This document shows, in pieces, positions 45,469-56,434 of a DNA stretch of 64,000 nucleotides. The notes beneath the pieces are model-generated. The model was not told the DNA's origin. It saw nothing but the letters and a program-made list of their open reading frames with translations, and searched no databases. Location: the NCBI GenBank assembly GCA_039881045.1, contig JAYWVB010000022.1:186001-250000 (forward strand), written 5' to 3'. The DNA is from Chaetomium olivaceum. Taxonomy: Eukaryota > Ascomycota > Sordariomycetes > Sordariales > Chaetomiaceae. The first letter of the stretch is position 1, and each line of letters opens with the position of its first letter. The position numbers and the translations under genes are program-made.

Positions 45469-48400
45469 GCGGTCTTGTCTCTTGTTCTGTGTTTGCTCTT
45501 CCTTCTGCATGGGTCGGCGTTCTCGATATGATACCAGATACCGGGAGCGAAAAAAGTTTTTGTTTTTACTTTGTTTGGATTGGGAGGATCAGCGTCATCA
45601 TTGCATCTTATTACTACTACACCACTCAATACATAATGGGGGTGGCACGAAGTCCTGGGTTTCGGACATGGAAGCAGGAGGATAGTTATCGGAGGGCACA
45701 CACATTTCCTACCACAGGTGGATGGATTCACACACTTCTTTATCAAAGCTCCCGCTCCCTCAAGGTCGAGTGGGAAGCTTCAGCAGCTTTAGCGCAGGCC
45801 GACCGCCGACAACGGCGGTGGCCATAGCACCAAAAAATGGAAAAATGAATCAAGCATGATTAATCTCCTCGTCTTCGTCTGAATCGTCTCACCAGTGACA
45901 TGCCGCAATTGACATCACATTGCCTCCGTCCCATCTTTGCCCCATCCCCGCTTTCAAAGTCCAGCTTCGATCTCAGCCAGCTAAGGACTCGAGCGTGGAG
46001 ATCGGTCCCGAGGCGGCGGTATGATTCACAAGAAAATAAAGTGGGACCCAACCCTTTCACTGATATCTCCGTCTACACCCCGGGGCGTAATCAACAAGTA
46101 CGAAGGTACATCCATACAAAGTTACAAGTCTCGGCAACGGGAACTTTTCCAATCCTCGATGAGTGATCGGCTTTTTTTCGTACCTGACCAAACCGAACGA
46201 GGCTCTTTTTTTTTTCACCTGTTACGGAATACGGGATACGGAGACGGGGCAACGGAGGGATATTTCCCGCTTGGCTTCTCACCAGGTTTGTCTCCGCGGT
46301 GTGTGGAGAGAAGAGGGTTTTGGCGTTGCTGTGAGCTGTCCGGGTGACCAAGCAGAACCTTGCGTGTGCGCTTGAGTTGTCTGTGCCTGTGTGTGGTGTG
46401 CCTGTGTGTGTGTGTGATCCCAATTCCTTTCCTCGAATCCCACCGGCTTCCGCGCGTTTCGGGGTTTGTCATTGTCATTGTCATTGTGAGGCGGGCGGCG
46501 AATTTTGCGCTTTTTGCGCTTTTTGCTTTTTCTTTTTTTTTCGCACTCGCTTAATTTTTGATTGAAGCCTGGTCCCCGCTGCTTGGGTGGTTACGTGGAT
46601 TATCCTGGGGGTTTTGGTGATAGTTGTCACTGTTTTGTGGGAGATTTACAGATTACAGGGCTGACAACACCGCGGAGTCCCGCCCGTCGGGTTGGGATGC
46701 GAGGTTACGTGTGCTGGGTGCTGGGTGTTGAGTGGTATTGGCGGCAGTTGGGTTTTGTTTTTGTTGCTGCGGGAGGCGTGACCTACCTAGGGAGCTGAAG
46801 GTGTTGGTGGGCGTGCGTAACTGATTCATCATCGCTCATTTCCCGCGCTTCACAATCCTTGTTGTCTTTGTTGGTTGGTGTTGGGGGCATTTTCTGGTGA
46901 GTTACGAATAGGGTGGGTTTTTTGGGGGTTTCGCGGCCCGCGGCGTTCGGGGCGGTGGCCAAAGCCGAGACGGACCCGGACGGCCGAATTCCAGGTCGAG
47001 TACCTCGAAGACTCAGGTGGTTTGAACCCGATTTGGATTGACGGTTTCAGGAGCTTAGCTGTTGCTACAAACGGACGGGTCGACTAGGCCGTCGCTTGTT
47101 AATTCTGGATGCAGTTGGGTTTTGGCATTGCATCGCGCCGCAGGGACGAGACGAGACGAGATCAGGTCAAGATGGACCCCGGCAATTGTTCGTTTACCAC
47201 TCCCGTTACGCGTTACGAAGTATCACAACAACACATACCAACGCATCGCCCTGCTTCGCTGGATCCTTACACCGACCATCTCCGCTCACCGCCTGCGGGT
47301 TCTGCGATTGACACGATGACTAACTACTGCGCGCCCGCGTTTCTGGTTTGATTGACTGCATGAAAGATTGCAGGGCCAGTTTGCGATGCCTAATTTCTCG
47401 GGCTGACTCAGGTGTGCGTGCCCTCATCTCGAAAGCCCTGCCCATGCCAATCCGGGGTAATTCTGATGCAAGAGCGGATGCCGCCTGAGTGAGGTGAGGG
47501 TGGCTGAGATGTCCCTGTGGTGGAGACGGAGCACCCCAAAAAAGAAAGCCTGAACGATCCCCGACCCCGGGAAATTCACACATTTGGAAACGGTCGTTTA
47601 GGATAACCTCGTTCGCTCGAATTCGAGGAAATGATACGATACGATTGCTGGCCATTCTGGGGCACTGGTCAATCCAACGTAATCAACTCAACAACGGGCG
47701 ATCCGCCACCCAGGCGATTTCAGTTTCTGGGGGATGTGCTGCGGATCATGCTAGCTACCTCTAGGCATTTGGCATTGGTGCTACCGGGAAGCAACGTTTC
47801 GAAACTGGCCCGCCCAGGCTTGGGACCGTCGTGCCATCGCAGCGACACCTTTTCCTTTCGCAGGGTGAGCTCGGTAAAGGGCGCCTGAGGCTGTGCTACT
47901 GTAAAGGCATCACGCTGAGTACTATGCAGCGATTCATGACTTGGCGGTCAACGTGGACCTTCCTCGTCACCGCCGTGCAGCATCCATCATGCATGGAGGC
48001 AACACTCTCGCAGGTTCTCAATCGCCGCCCAACCGGTGAGTGTTTTTCGCCAACAGCCTCTCTGCACTATGTAGGACTTTCGGGCCTCTCCGCCCCCCGG
48101 AAGCGACACCGGTTATGCTCATAGGTTGACCATAATTCTCTCTTCCGTTTTTCGGCGTGTGTGGGGGTTGACCGGCAATGGCCCGGAAAGGAGGGGCAAC
48201 TGGGCACACGCGACATCCGGCGATGGGGGGGAGGACTGAGGCTCTCCCATTAAAGGGGCTCCAGGTGTGCATCACAAGGCCTCGACAACGGGTCCTCACG
48301 TGAAACAGCGAGGCCATCAGTTGACCGCAAGCGGCACATAAAGCAGTATTGGGGTTTTGAGTATCATGCAGCCGTGCCCTTGGGGGCAGAGTCGAAAACA

Positions 48401-49703
48401 CCAAAATCAAGAATAGCAGGTTTGGCCGGTGGTCGGTTTGTTGGCTGCTCAGGTGCGGCAGAAAGATCGGAAGCCGCAATCCGGCATCATGCTCTGAAAC
48501 GCCGTTGGTGGTGAAGCCGTGTGTGTGAGAGCTCCCATCGACAGCAACGCCAACTCTGGCGGGATCGGCGACTCTCCCCAGTGCCCCGCATCCCCGGGTC
48601 CGTCCCCGGCTGCCGTGCGACAGGCGCCCGGGTTTCTGATAAGCCGCCCTAAGAGAAGCAAGGTGCACAAAAAAATGCTTTGCATACCGGGCCTGCGGGA
48701 GAGGACGGATTAGTTGGAGGGTCGGGAAGGGATTGGGTTGCCTGGTGAGGATATCATTTCCATTGACCATGGCGATCACCGTCTCGCCGTCTGAGAGCCG
48801 ATCCATCACGGAAGGTGTCAAATTGTTGTTGTGGTGGGTGTTGGTGTAAATCAGTCAACGGCTCCAATCCCCAAATGGCAGTTCATTCCTCTACCGACCT
48901 ACCCGCACCTACCACGTAAAAAACTGTGGCTGCGAACACATGGATAAGGGAGGTTGCGACCTACACCAGTCCGGTGACCAAGTCAAACGCCTTTTTCCGC
49001 CTTGCGGGATATCACGGACGCCATCGAAAGAGATTATTGGTGAAGTGAAATTGCAGGCCACCAGACCAAGAGACAACCATGATTCCAATCCACATCGTGA
49101 AGCGAGATTGCCCAAACAAGAAACAACTCGGCGTGATGAGTCAACTGACATCGCGATCTAAGGTCCTGTGTATGCCCTCCCATTCCGGCGTGGGACATGT
49201 GGCTCGCCCCGGTCGCTTCCGGCGCTCAAGATGGATGTCGAAACTTGGAATTGATGGAACCGATGAGGGTGATGTCGTCTTCGGCGGGGATATCTACCTT
49301 AGCCCCGTGTAGAGGAGTCGGGCATATGAAAGGAACCAAAGGTTAGAACCGACGCGTACTTCGTTACGGCGTTTTGCGGGCATGAGCGTATCTCCGAGTC
49401 TCCATTCCATTGCCGCGTGGTGGCAGGGACTTCGATCTTATCACCCCGGACCCGCCCACAGGGCAGAGACTGCCTGGCGCATTGACCACCTCGGCGTTTG
49501 CAAAGTCCCGCTTGCCGATCGGTGTGTAAATTACGATTTCCCGACCGGACAGATCGGATGAAATGATAGATCGACGTCACTGCAAGTTCCACGGGTTCCT
49601 GCACGACTCAGATGAGGAGCTCAGATGATTGATTCCTCATTGCAGACAAGCTAACCTAACCCTGACCGCATAACCGCATCCGTTTTGCGATACCACAACC
49701 ACA
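45469..49703. other. gene-poor region with simple-sequence tracts
   Basis: No gene is supported over 4.2 kb. Tracts include a T run at 46207-46216, GT-rich repeats at about 46378-46418, CATTGT tandem copies at about 46469-46487 and TTTTTGCGC repeats at about 46504-46545. A 267-codon open frame on the minus strand (48821-48018) lacks protein-like features. The last few hundred bases are the promoter of IBA57. Confidence 0.4.
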
Positions 49704-50961
49704 ATGCAACCAGCACGGAGGGTTGTGGCATCCACCGTAAGGTCAAAGCCCCCCGGTGTATTCACCTGCCGGAGCTGTCTCACTCGGCTCCCCGCACACC
49801 AACCACAACAACGCCGTGCCCTGTCCGGCTCTGCCCCGCGCAATGCCGCTCCGCCCGGCCCCTACCCCGCCGGCATCGCCGAACTCTCTTCCCGCAGACT
49901 CATCTCCGTCTCCGGTGGCGACGCCGCCAAGTATCTCCAGGGGGTCATCACCGCCAACCTGACCCCGGGCTACGCCGGCCCCAAACCCCACAGCGAGCAC
50001 CTGCGCACCGACGCCGGCTTCTCTTATCCGCCTTCCTGACCGCCCAGGGCCGCGTCCTGCACGACGTCTTCATCTACCGCGATCTGCGCAAACCCCTCCC
50101 ACTCGCCCGGCCAAAGCTGGCTGGTCGAGGTCGACGCCGCCGAGGCCGACCGCCTGCAGAAGCACTCAAGCGCTACAAGCTGCGCGCCAAGTTCGACGTG
50201 CGCCTGCTGGACGAAGGGGAGGGCCGCGTCTGGCACGCCTGGGACGACGCCAACCCCTCCCTCTCGCCCATCCCCTCCTCAACCCTTCCTCAACCCCCGC
50301 CACCTCGGCCATCATCACCACCGGGACACGCGCGCCCCCAACCTCGGCCACCGCCTCCTCACCTTCTCTCCCACCACCACAGGCACCACACCCCCACCCG
50401 CCATAGCAACACCCTCCCCGCCCTCTCAGAAACGTCGTACCGCCTCCGCCGCTACGCGCACGGCATCCCCGAGGGCCAGTCCGAGCTGCTCTACAACACG
50501 GCGCTGCCCCACGAGAGCAACATGGACGCCATGGGGGCCATCGACTTCCGCAAGGGCTGCTATGTCGGGCAGGAGCTGACCATCCGCACCGAGCACCGCG
50601 GGGTGGTGCGCAAGCGCGTGCTTCCCTGCGTCTTGTATCCTGATGATGGGGAAGGGGGGCAGGCGCGAGGGAGGTGGGGTTTCAGACTTCGGTGGGTGAG
50701 GAAGGTGGGGTGACGGCGGAGATGGTGCCTACGGAGGCGAGCATCGGGCGGGTGGGCAAGAAGGGGCGGAGCGCGGGCAAGTGGCTGAGCGGGGTGGGGA
50801 ATCTGGGGCTGGCGCTGTGCCGGCTGGAGATTATGACCGATGTGGTGCTGCCGGGGGAGACGGGAGGGACGGGGTTTGTGGAGGGGGATGAGTTTGTGGT
50901 TGGGTTGGGAGGGGGTGGTGGTGAGCAAGACGGGGGTGGTGGTGGGAAGGAAGAAGGTTAG
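49704..50961 (+). CDS. iba57: IBA57-type mitochondrial Fe-S assembly factor, multiply frameshifted
   Basis: The start ATG (MQPARRVVAST) opens a basic, mitochondrial-presequence-like N-terminus. GIAELSSRRLISVSGGDAAKYLQGVITANL follows, the opening of the folate-binding GcvT/YgfZ-like fold. The diagnostic Cys loop DFRKGCYVGQELT sits at about 50545-50585, and GLALCRLE near the end. The reading frame must change several times: near 50020-50030, 50100-50115, 50165-50170, about 50320 and about 50665. None fits an intron. IBA57 works with ISCA proteins in mitochondrial [4Fe-4S] cluster formation and is normally single-copy and important, so sequence errors are a strong alternative to decay. Identity rests on the KGCYVGQE signature and domain order. 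Confidence 0.75.
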
Positions 50962-51360
50962 GATTAAGGCGTTGTGCCGGACTGGTTGAGGAGTTCGTTG
51001 GCGAGTAAGGAGGCGCATTAGAGCTTGGGGTGGGGAGGTGAGGGTTGTATCTGTACATGGCTGTATACTAGACAGGGAGTGTACGAAGGTAAAATTATCG
51101 GCGATAAGAGCTAGAGTTCTGTCTATTCACCCTTATGTTCATGGTTGCGATATCCTTTGCCGCGACTGCAACTTCCCAGCGATGAGCATTCAAGTTGGGG
51201 GGCATCACTACATACACTCGAGTCCCTAATAGACATTGACCTAAGAAGATTATTGATGGCGTGATAATCCACCGTCTATATGGGGTATCATGATTCTATC
51301 GTACGTTACTTGATCGCTTTCAATCGACTGCGGCGCATTCTCGTCAGCCGTTGTTTGCGC
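50962..51360. other. spacer between convergent genes
   Basis: 399 bp between the 3' ends of IBA57 (plus) and the J-protein (minus). No gene or strong element is seen. Confidence 0.4.
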
Positions 51361-52322
51361 TTACTCGGCGGCTTTCCGCTTCTTCTCTTCATCTTTCTTC
51401 GCCTGGGCAGCACGCAGCCTCGCCAAGGTCGACGCAAAGCGGTCGCTCGCTTTAGGCGGATCGCCAGCACCAGGCTGGGGTACCGGGGGTGCGGCTTCCG
51501 CGGGCTTGGAGAGCTTGTCTTCGTCAGCCTGTGGTTCTGCCGCGGTGGAAGGTGGAGGGTTGTCTGGGATCTCTCCCCGGAGCCCCGGGCGCTGGCGGCG
51601 ACCCGGGTTTCTTTCCCGTCCTTCCCTTCTTCTCTGCTTTCCGTTCCTCCTTTCGCTGCTGTTTCTCGGCCTTGCGCTGTTGCGATTCCTTCAGGCGCAT
51701 CTCGAGCTCTGCGATCCGCTCGTCGTAGTCGTCCGCCGCTGCCGCCGGTGGTGTGGGCCGGCTGGCCTGCTCTGCCTTCTCCGTATTCGTCCCCCAGTAA
51801 CCGCCGCCGCCGTGCCGCAGCAGCAGCAGCCTCCTCCTTCTCCTTCGCCAACCGCTCCCTCACCTCAGCCTGCTCCCGCAACCTTCTCATCTCCTCCATC
51901 TTGGCCCTCCCCCTCTCCGCCATCGCTCTCCTCTCCGCATCCTGCGGCCCAGCTTGCGGCCCCGCCGTCTTCACCCTCTTCGCCTCCGCCTCGCGCCGCT
52001 CCAGATCCTCCACCAACCGCCGCCTCTTATCCGTCATCTGCTCGCGTTGCAGCTTCTTCTGGAGAATCGCGCGCATTCCCGTATCATAAGCCTCGCGGGC
52101 CTCGGGGCTGACGAGCACATCGCGCGCGCGCTCGAGACGCTCGTACAGCGCCGGGTCGTACGCGTCGCCGGCCTTGTCCGGGTGCGCCGTCAGCGCCTTG
52201 CGCCGGAAGGCTCGGCGGATGTCGGATTCGGAGGCGGTCGCGTCGGTGGCGAGCAGCGCAAACAGGTCGTCCCCGCGCGCAGCGGCGTCGCGCGCGTAGG
52301 TGATGAGGTCTTGGTCGGCCAT
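51361..52322 (-). CDS. J-domain protein, DNAJC17/Cwf23-like (two frame breaks)
   Basis: ATG at 52322 opens MADQDLITYARDAAARGDDLFALL. A J domain with AFRRKALTAHPDKAG (HPD tripeptide) and RARDVLVSPEAREAYD covers residues ~18-80. A long charged helix (KLQREQMTDKRRRLVEDLER and on) follows. The frame breaks near 51795-51805: the alternative frame reads YWGTNTEKAEQ and EERKAEKKG. It breaks again near 51520-51535, after which SDRFASTLARLRAAQAKKDE ends at TAA 51363-51361. That C-terminal motif is typical of nuclear J-proteins of the DNAJC17/Cwf23 type, linked to the spliceosome. No RNA-recognition motif is evident. Breaks could be indel errors or real. Confidence 0.75.
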
Positions 52323-52964
52323 TTTTTGGCAGGGCGGGGGGGTTGGCTGTGGTGGTTGTGGTGTGTTTGGGGTGTTGTTGTTGGCGTTGGAGGTGAGAAG
52401 CTGGGTCTGCCAAGTCTACCTACCGAAATAAAGTTTAAGTGGCAAGGATACAACGGACCCGCACGCCAAACCTCCACACGACAACTTGCCATCTTTTCCG
52501 AATTTGGCAACTTTGCTTCTTAATATCTCTTACCTTTATTCTCCTCTTTTGCAGTAGAAGGCGAATTGGGTGCTGCTAGTCTTTCTAACTATTTTACGGA
52601 CTGTGAAGTAGGCCTGTGGCTGATGTGATTTTGAGAAGACAGTTGTAACGAACTGAAAAAGAAAGTATGTACCTATCTGCGCTACCTGGCCTCTCATGGG
52701 ACTTACTGCTCTGCAGTGCCATGGTAATCAAGAAAAACATGTTTTATTACACGCCAGCAAAACGCCTTCAATTCTTTTCGCTGCCAGATGTTTGCCGTTT
52801 GCGCCACCTGGCTTGTAGGCCTCAATCCCAACCAGTGCCTGCCGTGCGGGGTTAGTGATGAGGTTACCAACGGAGGTTTCGAGAAATGATAAGAACAACA
52901 CCTTCTGAGTCTTTTCGGTTCTCAAAAGTCTGCTCCTTTCAGCTTGGCGGAGGTATATCCGACC
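52323..52964. other. intergenic region
   Basis: It holds the promoter of the J-protein (minus) and of the BTB gene (plus). No further gene is supported. Confidence 0.4.
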
Positions 52965-54059
52965 ATGACGGTCACAATCCCAGCCATGTCATCCTTCCCT
53001 CTGCGAACCGTCGAACCCTGCGATCACGAGATTGACCCGGACGGCGATACGGTTCTCGTTCTCTCGAATCCAAATGCACCATTTGCTGTTTGGGACGACT
53101 CAGCCGCATCAGTATCGGAATCTTCAGAAGACGAGCCGCCGCCATCGGCAAGCTCCATCAGATTCCTTGTTTCATCCCATCATCTGAAGTTGGCCTCGTC
53201 CATGTTCCGTACGGCACTCGCCGGACCCTGGGTTGAGTCTGTCTGGACAAAGGATCGTCGTCACCAGATCACAGCTGAAAACTGGGACGTCGAGGCCTTA
53301 CTTATTGTCTTGAATATCGTCCATGGTCGCAACAACCGTGTTCCAAAAGCCGTCACACTCGAACTCCTTTGCAAAATCTCCGTCGTTGTCGACTACTACC
53401 ACCTCTCCGAGGCCGTGCGGTTTCCCGGGTGGTTATGGATCGATGGCCTGCGCGCCTCGGTCCCTAAGACTTATGGCAGGGAGCTTGTCCTTTGGTTGTG
53501 TGTCTCTTGGGTCTTCCAGGATGACACCATCTTCCGGGCCGTCACTGAGACCGCTATCCGGGAAAGCCCAAAATCAATCTCCCCTCTTCAGCTCCCTATT
53601 CCGACATTGGTAGTCGGTATGTTTCTACACCATTCGTTAAGGGAATTACTATACTACGTATGCTAACACTGCTTTGTAGACGAAATCAATAACCAGAGGG
53701 ACATGATATTGGCGACCATCACAATCTTCTTGGATGGACTCAAGGCTAGTCTCATCGACGGTACAATAGGATGCACGTCTGAATGTCAATCGATTATGTT
53801 GGGCGCTCTCACAAGAGTTATAGGAGCCTACGGGATACTTGAAGGTTGGGTAGGCTATTACTTCCGTGGAATGAGTGTCTCGAGGGCTGTTCAGGTCGTT
53901 AAAGATATAAAACCTCCGGATATACAGTGGCGCCCAAAAGGAGGTAGCTGGCATAAATGCTGCTCTTCTCTCAGCAAAAACGTAGGCGCATTCGTTAGTG
54001 GCGGCATGGATGATGTCGAGCCACTAGGGCTAGACAAGTTCAATAGCACAGCAGCCTAG
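52965..54059 (+). CDS. BTB/POZ-like domain protein
   Basis: Exons 52965-53616 and 53680-54059 join in phase across a 63-bp intron (GTATGT...GCTAAC...TTGTAG), giving about 343 residues. The first ATG in the frame is MTVTIPAMSSF. The segment VLVLSNPNAPFAVW...IRFLVSSHHLKLASSMFRTAL...ENWDVEALLIVLNIVHGR is the BTB-like fold common in filamentous fungi. A C-terminal helical region with several Cys residues follows. BTB proteins mediate protein-protein contacts, often as cullin-3 adaptors; no partner can be named here. The frame is intact. Confidence 0.78.
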
Positions 54060-54638
54060 GTTATATTCATGTTTCAGTACGCTGCTAAGAAGTCCCAATC
54101 GAGCCTTTAGGAAGGACTGAGAGTTATATGGACACCTCCCTGCTTCGCGGCTTATAACGATCCCCAACCAAAGCTGGTAAAAGAACACAAAAGCTCACAG
54201 GCCGCTCCCGGTCGGGGGTGGCCGGCTATAAGATTTGCTTCTCTTTAGCGGCGGCAGCCACGAAAGGACCTTTCTACGGGTAGGGATGGAACCCCATGAC
54301 CTCCCGTCGGAGTTGGGTTGACGGTTACGCCCGGGGGTGAGGACCACCGCCAGTTGTTACCATTTGGCCAACTGCTAAGTAGGTGGTGGTTCTCGTTGGA
54401 AATAGGGCTGCATGATCTAATACATACAAACTGCACGTGCGAGTGCCTTCCCGTCATGGTCATTTATCGACATTCGATCCGACACCTGGGATCCTGATTA
54501 GCAGCTACAAGCTTTTGCTGAGTTATCTGTACGGGCAAGACGCATCTAATCTGCAACCCCCCCAACCACCTGTTGCGCATACATATTTATATTTGTACCA
54601 AGAGTACACAGCATAAAATCACCTTTCTCTCTCAACAC
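54060..54638. other. intergenic region containing repeat copy B
   Basis: Between the 3' ends of the BTB gene (plus) and thymine 7-hydroxylase (minus). Most of it is the dispersed repeat listed separately. No gene is supported. Confidence 0.45.
54175..54421. repeat. dispersed repeat, longer copy B
   Basis: It is related to 2590-2741 in two blocks (54175-54210 and about 54303-54421). The ~95 bp between them, including CGGCTATAAGATTTGC and AGGGATGGAACCCC, is missing from copy A, though a CGTATAAGATCGC-like fragment lies near 2286. It contains the same GGACCACC / GGTGGT inverted-repeat pair. Family unknown. Confidence 0.6.
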
Positions 54639-55820
54639 TCACTCGTACGTCGCCTTCAGCCTCTGAACCAGGTACTCCCCGCTGTTGATACCCTCGTACT
54701 TCTTATCCGCCTCGGTGGCATACGTACCCGGGATAGCCTCGATGAAGTCTTTGAAGTTGGGATTGCAAAAGTACCTAAACCAGTTAGCCATGGAACACAT
54801 CTCTCACCACACACACCCACCCCCCCTTCCAACTTCAAGGGTCAACTCACGCAATGCTATACCGCGCCGGGTACGTCTCCCCCTCCTCCCCCTCGCCCCC
54901 TTTCCGCGGCGGCTCAACCACCCGATGCACCGTACTCCGAATGGTATCATTACTCCACCGCGCCAACAAATCCCCCGCATTCACCACGCAAGTCCCCTCA
55001 ATCGGCGTGGCGTCCACAAACTTCCCGCTCGGGCTCTGCACCTGCAAGCCCCCCCTCTGGTCCTGAAACAAGAAAGTAATCGACCCATAATCCGAGTGCT
55101 CGCCCGCGCGCACCTGGCCCGGGTTGATCTGGAACAGGTCGCGGCGCACGGCCGGGTAGTGCAGCAGGCGCAGGGTGTTGTCGCGGTCGGAGACGAAGCG
55201 GTCGAAGTAGGTCTCGTCCGCCAGGCCCATGCCGACGGCGATGGCGCGCATGACGGACTGGTGCAGGCTGTCGAGGTCGCGCGCGAAGGAGATCATGGTC
55301 TGTTTGAAGCCGGCGAGTTCGCTGCCTGCTTCTTCGGGCGGCCAGCGGTTGGGGTGGCCGGGCTCGTCGTCGCGGCCGATCTCGAGGGATTCTTTGATGT
55401 CGGGGATGGAGGTGCGCAGCGCGGAGACATCGGTCGTGTTGTTGAGCTGGGTGACTTTCTCGCGGCCGGGGGAGGAGTAGCCGCGGTTGGCTTCGGGTGT
55501 GGACCAGGCGAGGGCGTCTTTGGTGGCGGTGGGGAGGCGGAAGAACTGGGCGGAGCGGGTGAAGGCTTCGGTTATGGCGGAGGGGGGGATGGGGAGGTTG
55601 GAGAGGTAGATGAAGCCGGCGGTTTGGAAGCCGGTTAGGATGGCTTTGGCCGTTTCAGCCTTTTGGGCGGGAGAGCCATTGAGAAATTTAGAGAAGTCGA
55701 TGAGCTGTGGTGCTCGTCAGGTGGGCGTTTGGTGTGATGGTGTGTTGAAGTGAAGTTACTCCGGGACTGAGTACCTACTGGGATGAGAAGCCCGCCTTCT
55801 TGCACCGCTGCTTTCTCCAT
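54639..55820 (-). CDS. thymine 7-hydroxylase (thymine dioxygenase), 2OG-Fe(II) oxygenase
   Basis: Exons 55820-55779, 55704-54851 and 54774-54639 join in phase (introns 55705-55778 and 54775-54850) to about 343 residues. The N-terminus MEKAAVQEGGLLIP then LIDFSKFLNG is the DIOX_N start and closely resembles the Neurospora enzyme. The catalytic core has H-x-D in GEHSDYGSITFLFQD, the distal His in STVHRVVEPP and R-x-S in RYSIAYFCNP. The C-terminus is EGINSGEYLVQRL. The enzyme oxidises thymine stepwise to 5-hydroxymethyluracil, 5-formyluracil and uracil-5-carboxylate using Fe(II), O2 and 2-oxoglutarate. The next gene, transcribed divergently, encodes the decarboxylase for that product. The frame is intact. 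Confidence 0.9.
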
Positions 55821-56434
55821 GTTGAAGTGGACAGTTGCTTAACGCTCAAAGCGACGGGGGAAATGTGTTCACCAAGTTTTAGAAGAATTGATCAAGGGAA
55901 TGATTGAAGAGGTCGAGTTCGAAGGGAGCATACGGCATCGATCTTGACTGGTATTTGTACGGAGGTGAGACCGAGGGGTCCATGCTGTACGATTCTAGCC
56001 TCAACATCACTCGCTAATAGTCTAGTGCGGTGCGCCTTTCTGTAATGAACTCGGACTTGAGCTGCAGAGGTCCTCTTTCCTTTGGCAGCTATCGTTAGGC
56101 CGCAACCCCCTGCTCTTAGACCGATAACACCCTTGCAATGATCGACCTCACAGCTCACCAAGTGGGGTTGAGAGACGGGAGGTGGAGTGCGGGGTGAGTG
56201 CCGACTTGGCATCGGGGAGAGGATGTTGATAGATCCTGGTTCATCTCATCGGGCAGGTGGTGCGGGTTGTGGGCAGTGGGCAATGGACAGTAGTACTTGC
56301 ATACCTAAAGTAACCTCAAGCATACCTATTCAGGGCATACATTACCCAGTACCCATCCTCCCCTCCGTAAACTTGGAACTTAGAACTTCACCAAGACCAA
56401 CAACTGAATAACCACCTCTCAAACCACCACCAAA
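55821..56434. promoter_or_regulatory. bidirectional promoter of the thymine-salvage pair
   Basis: This 614-bp spacer lies between head-to-head ATGs of thymine 7-hydroxylase and the decarboxylase, so it must carry both promoters and could co-regulate them. I see no clear TATA box or GATA palindrome cluster. CATACCTA-like motifs occur at 56300-56330. Confidence 0.5.

Noticed and set aside
48018..48821. 267-codon open frame, minus strand
   Set aside because: Composition and lack of motifs or splice structure suggest chance in GC-rich sequence.
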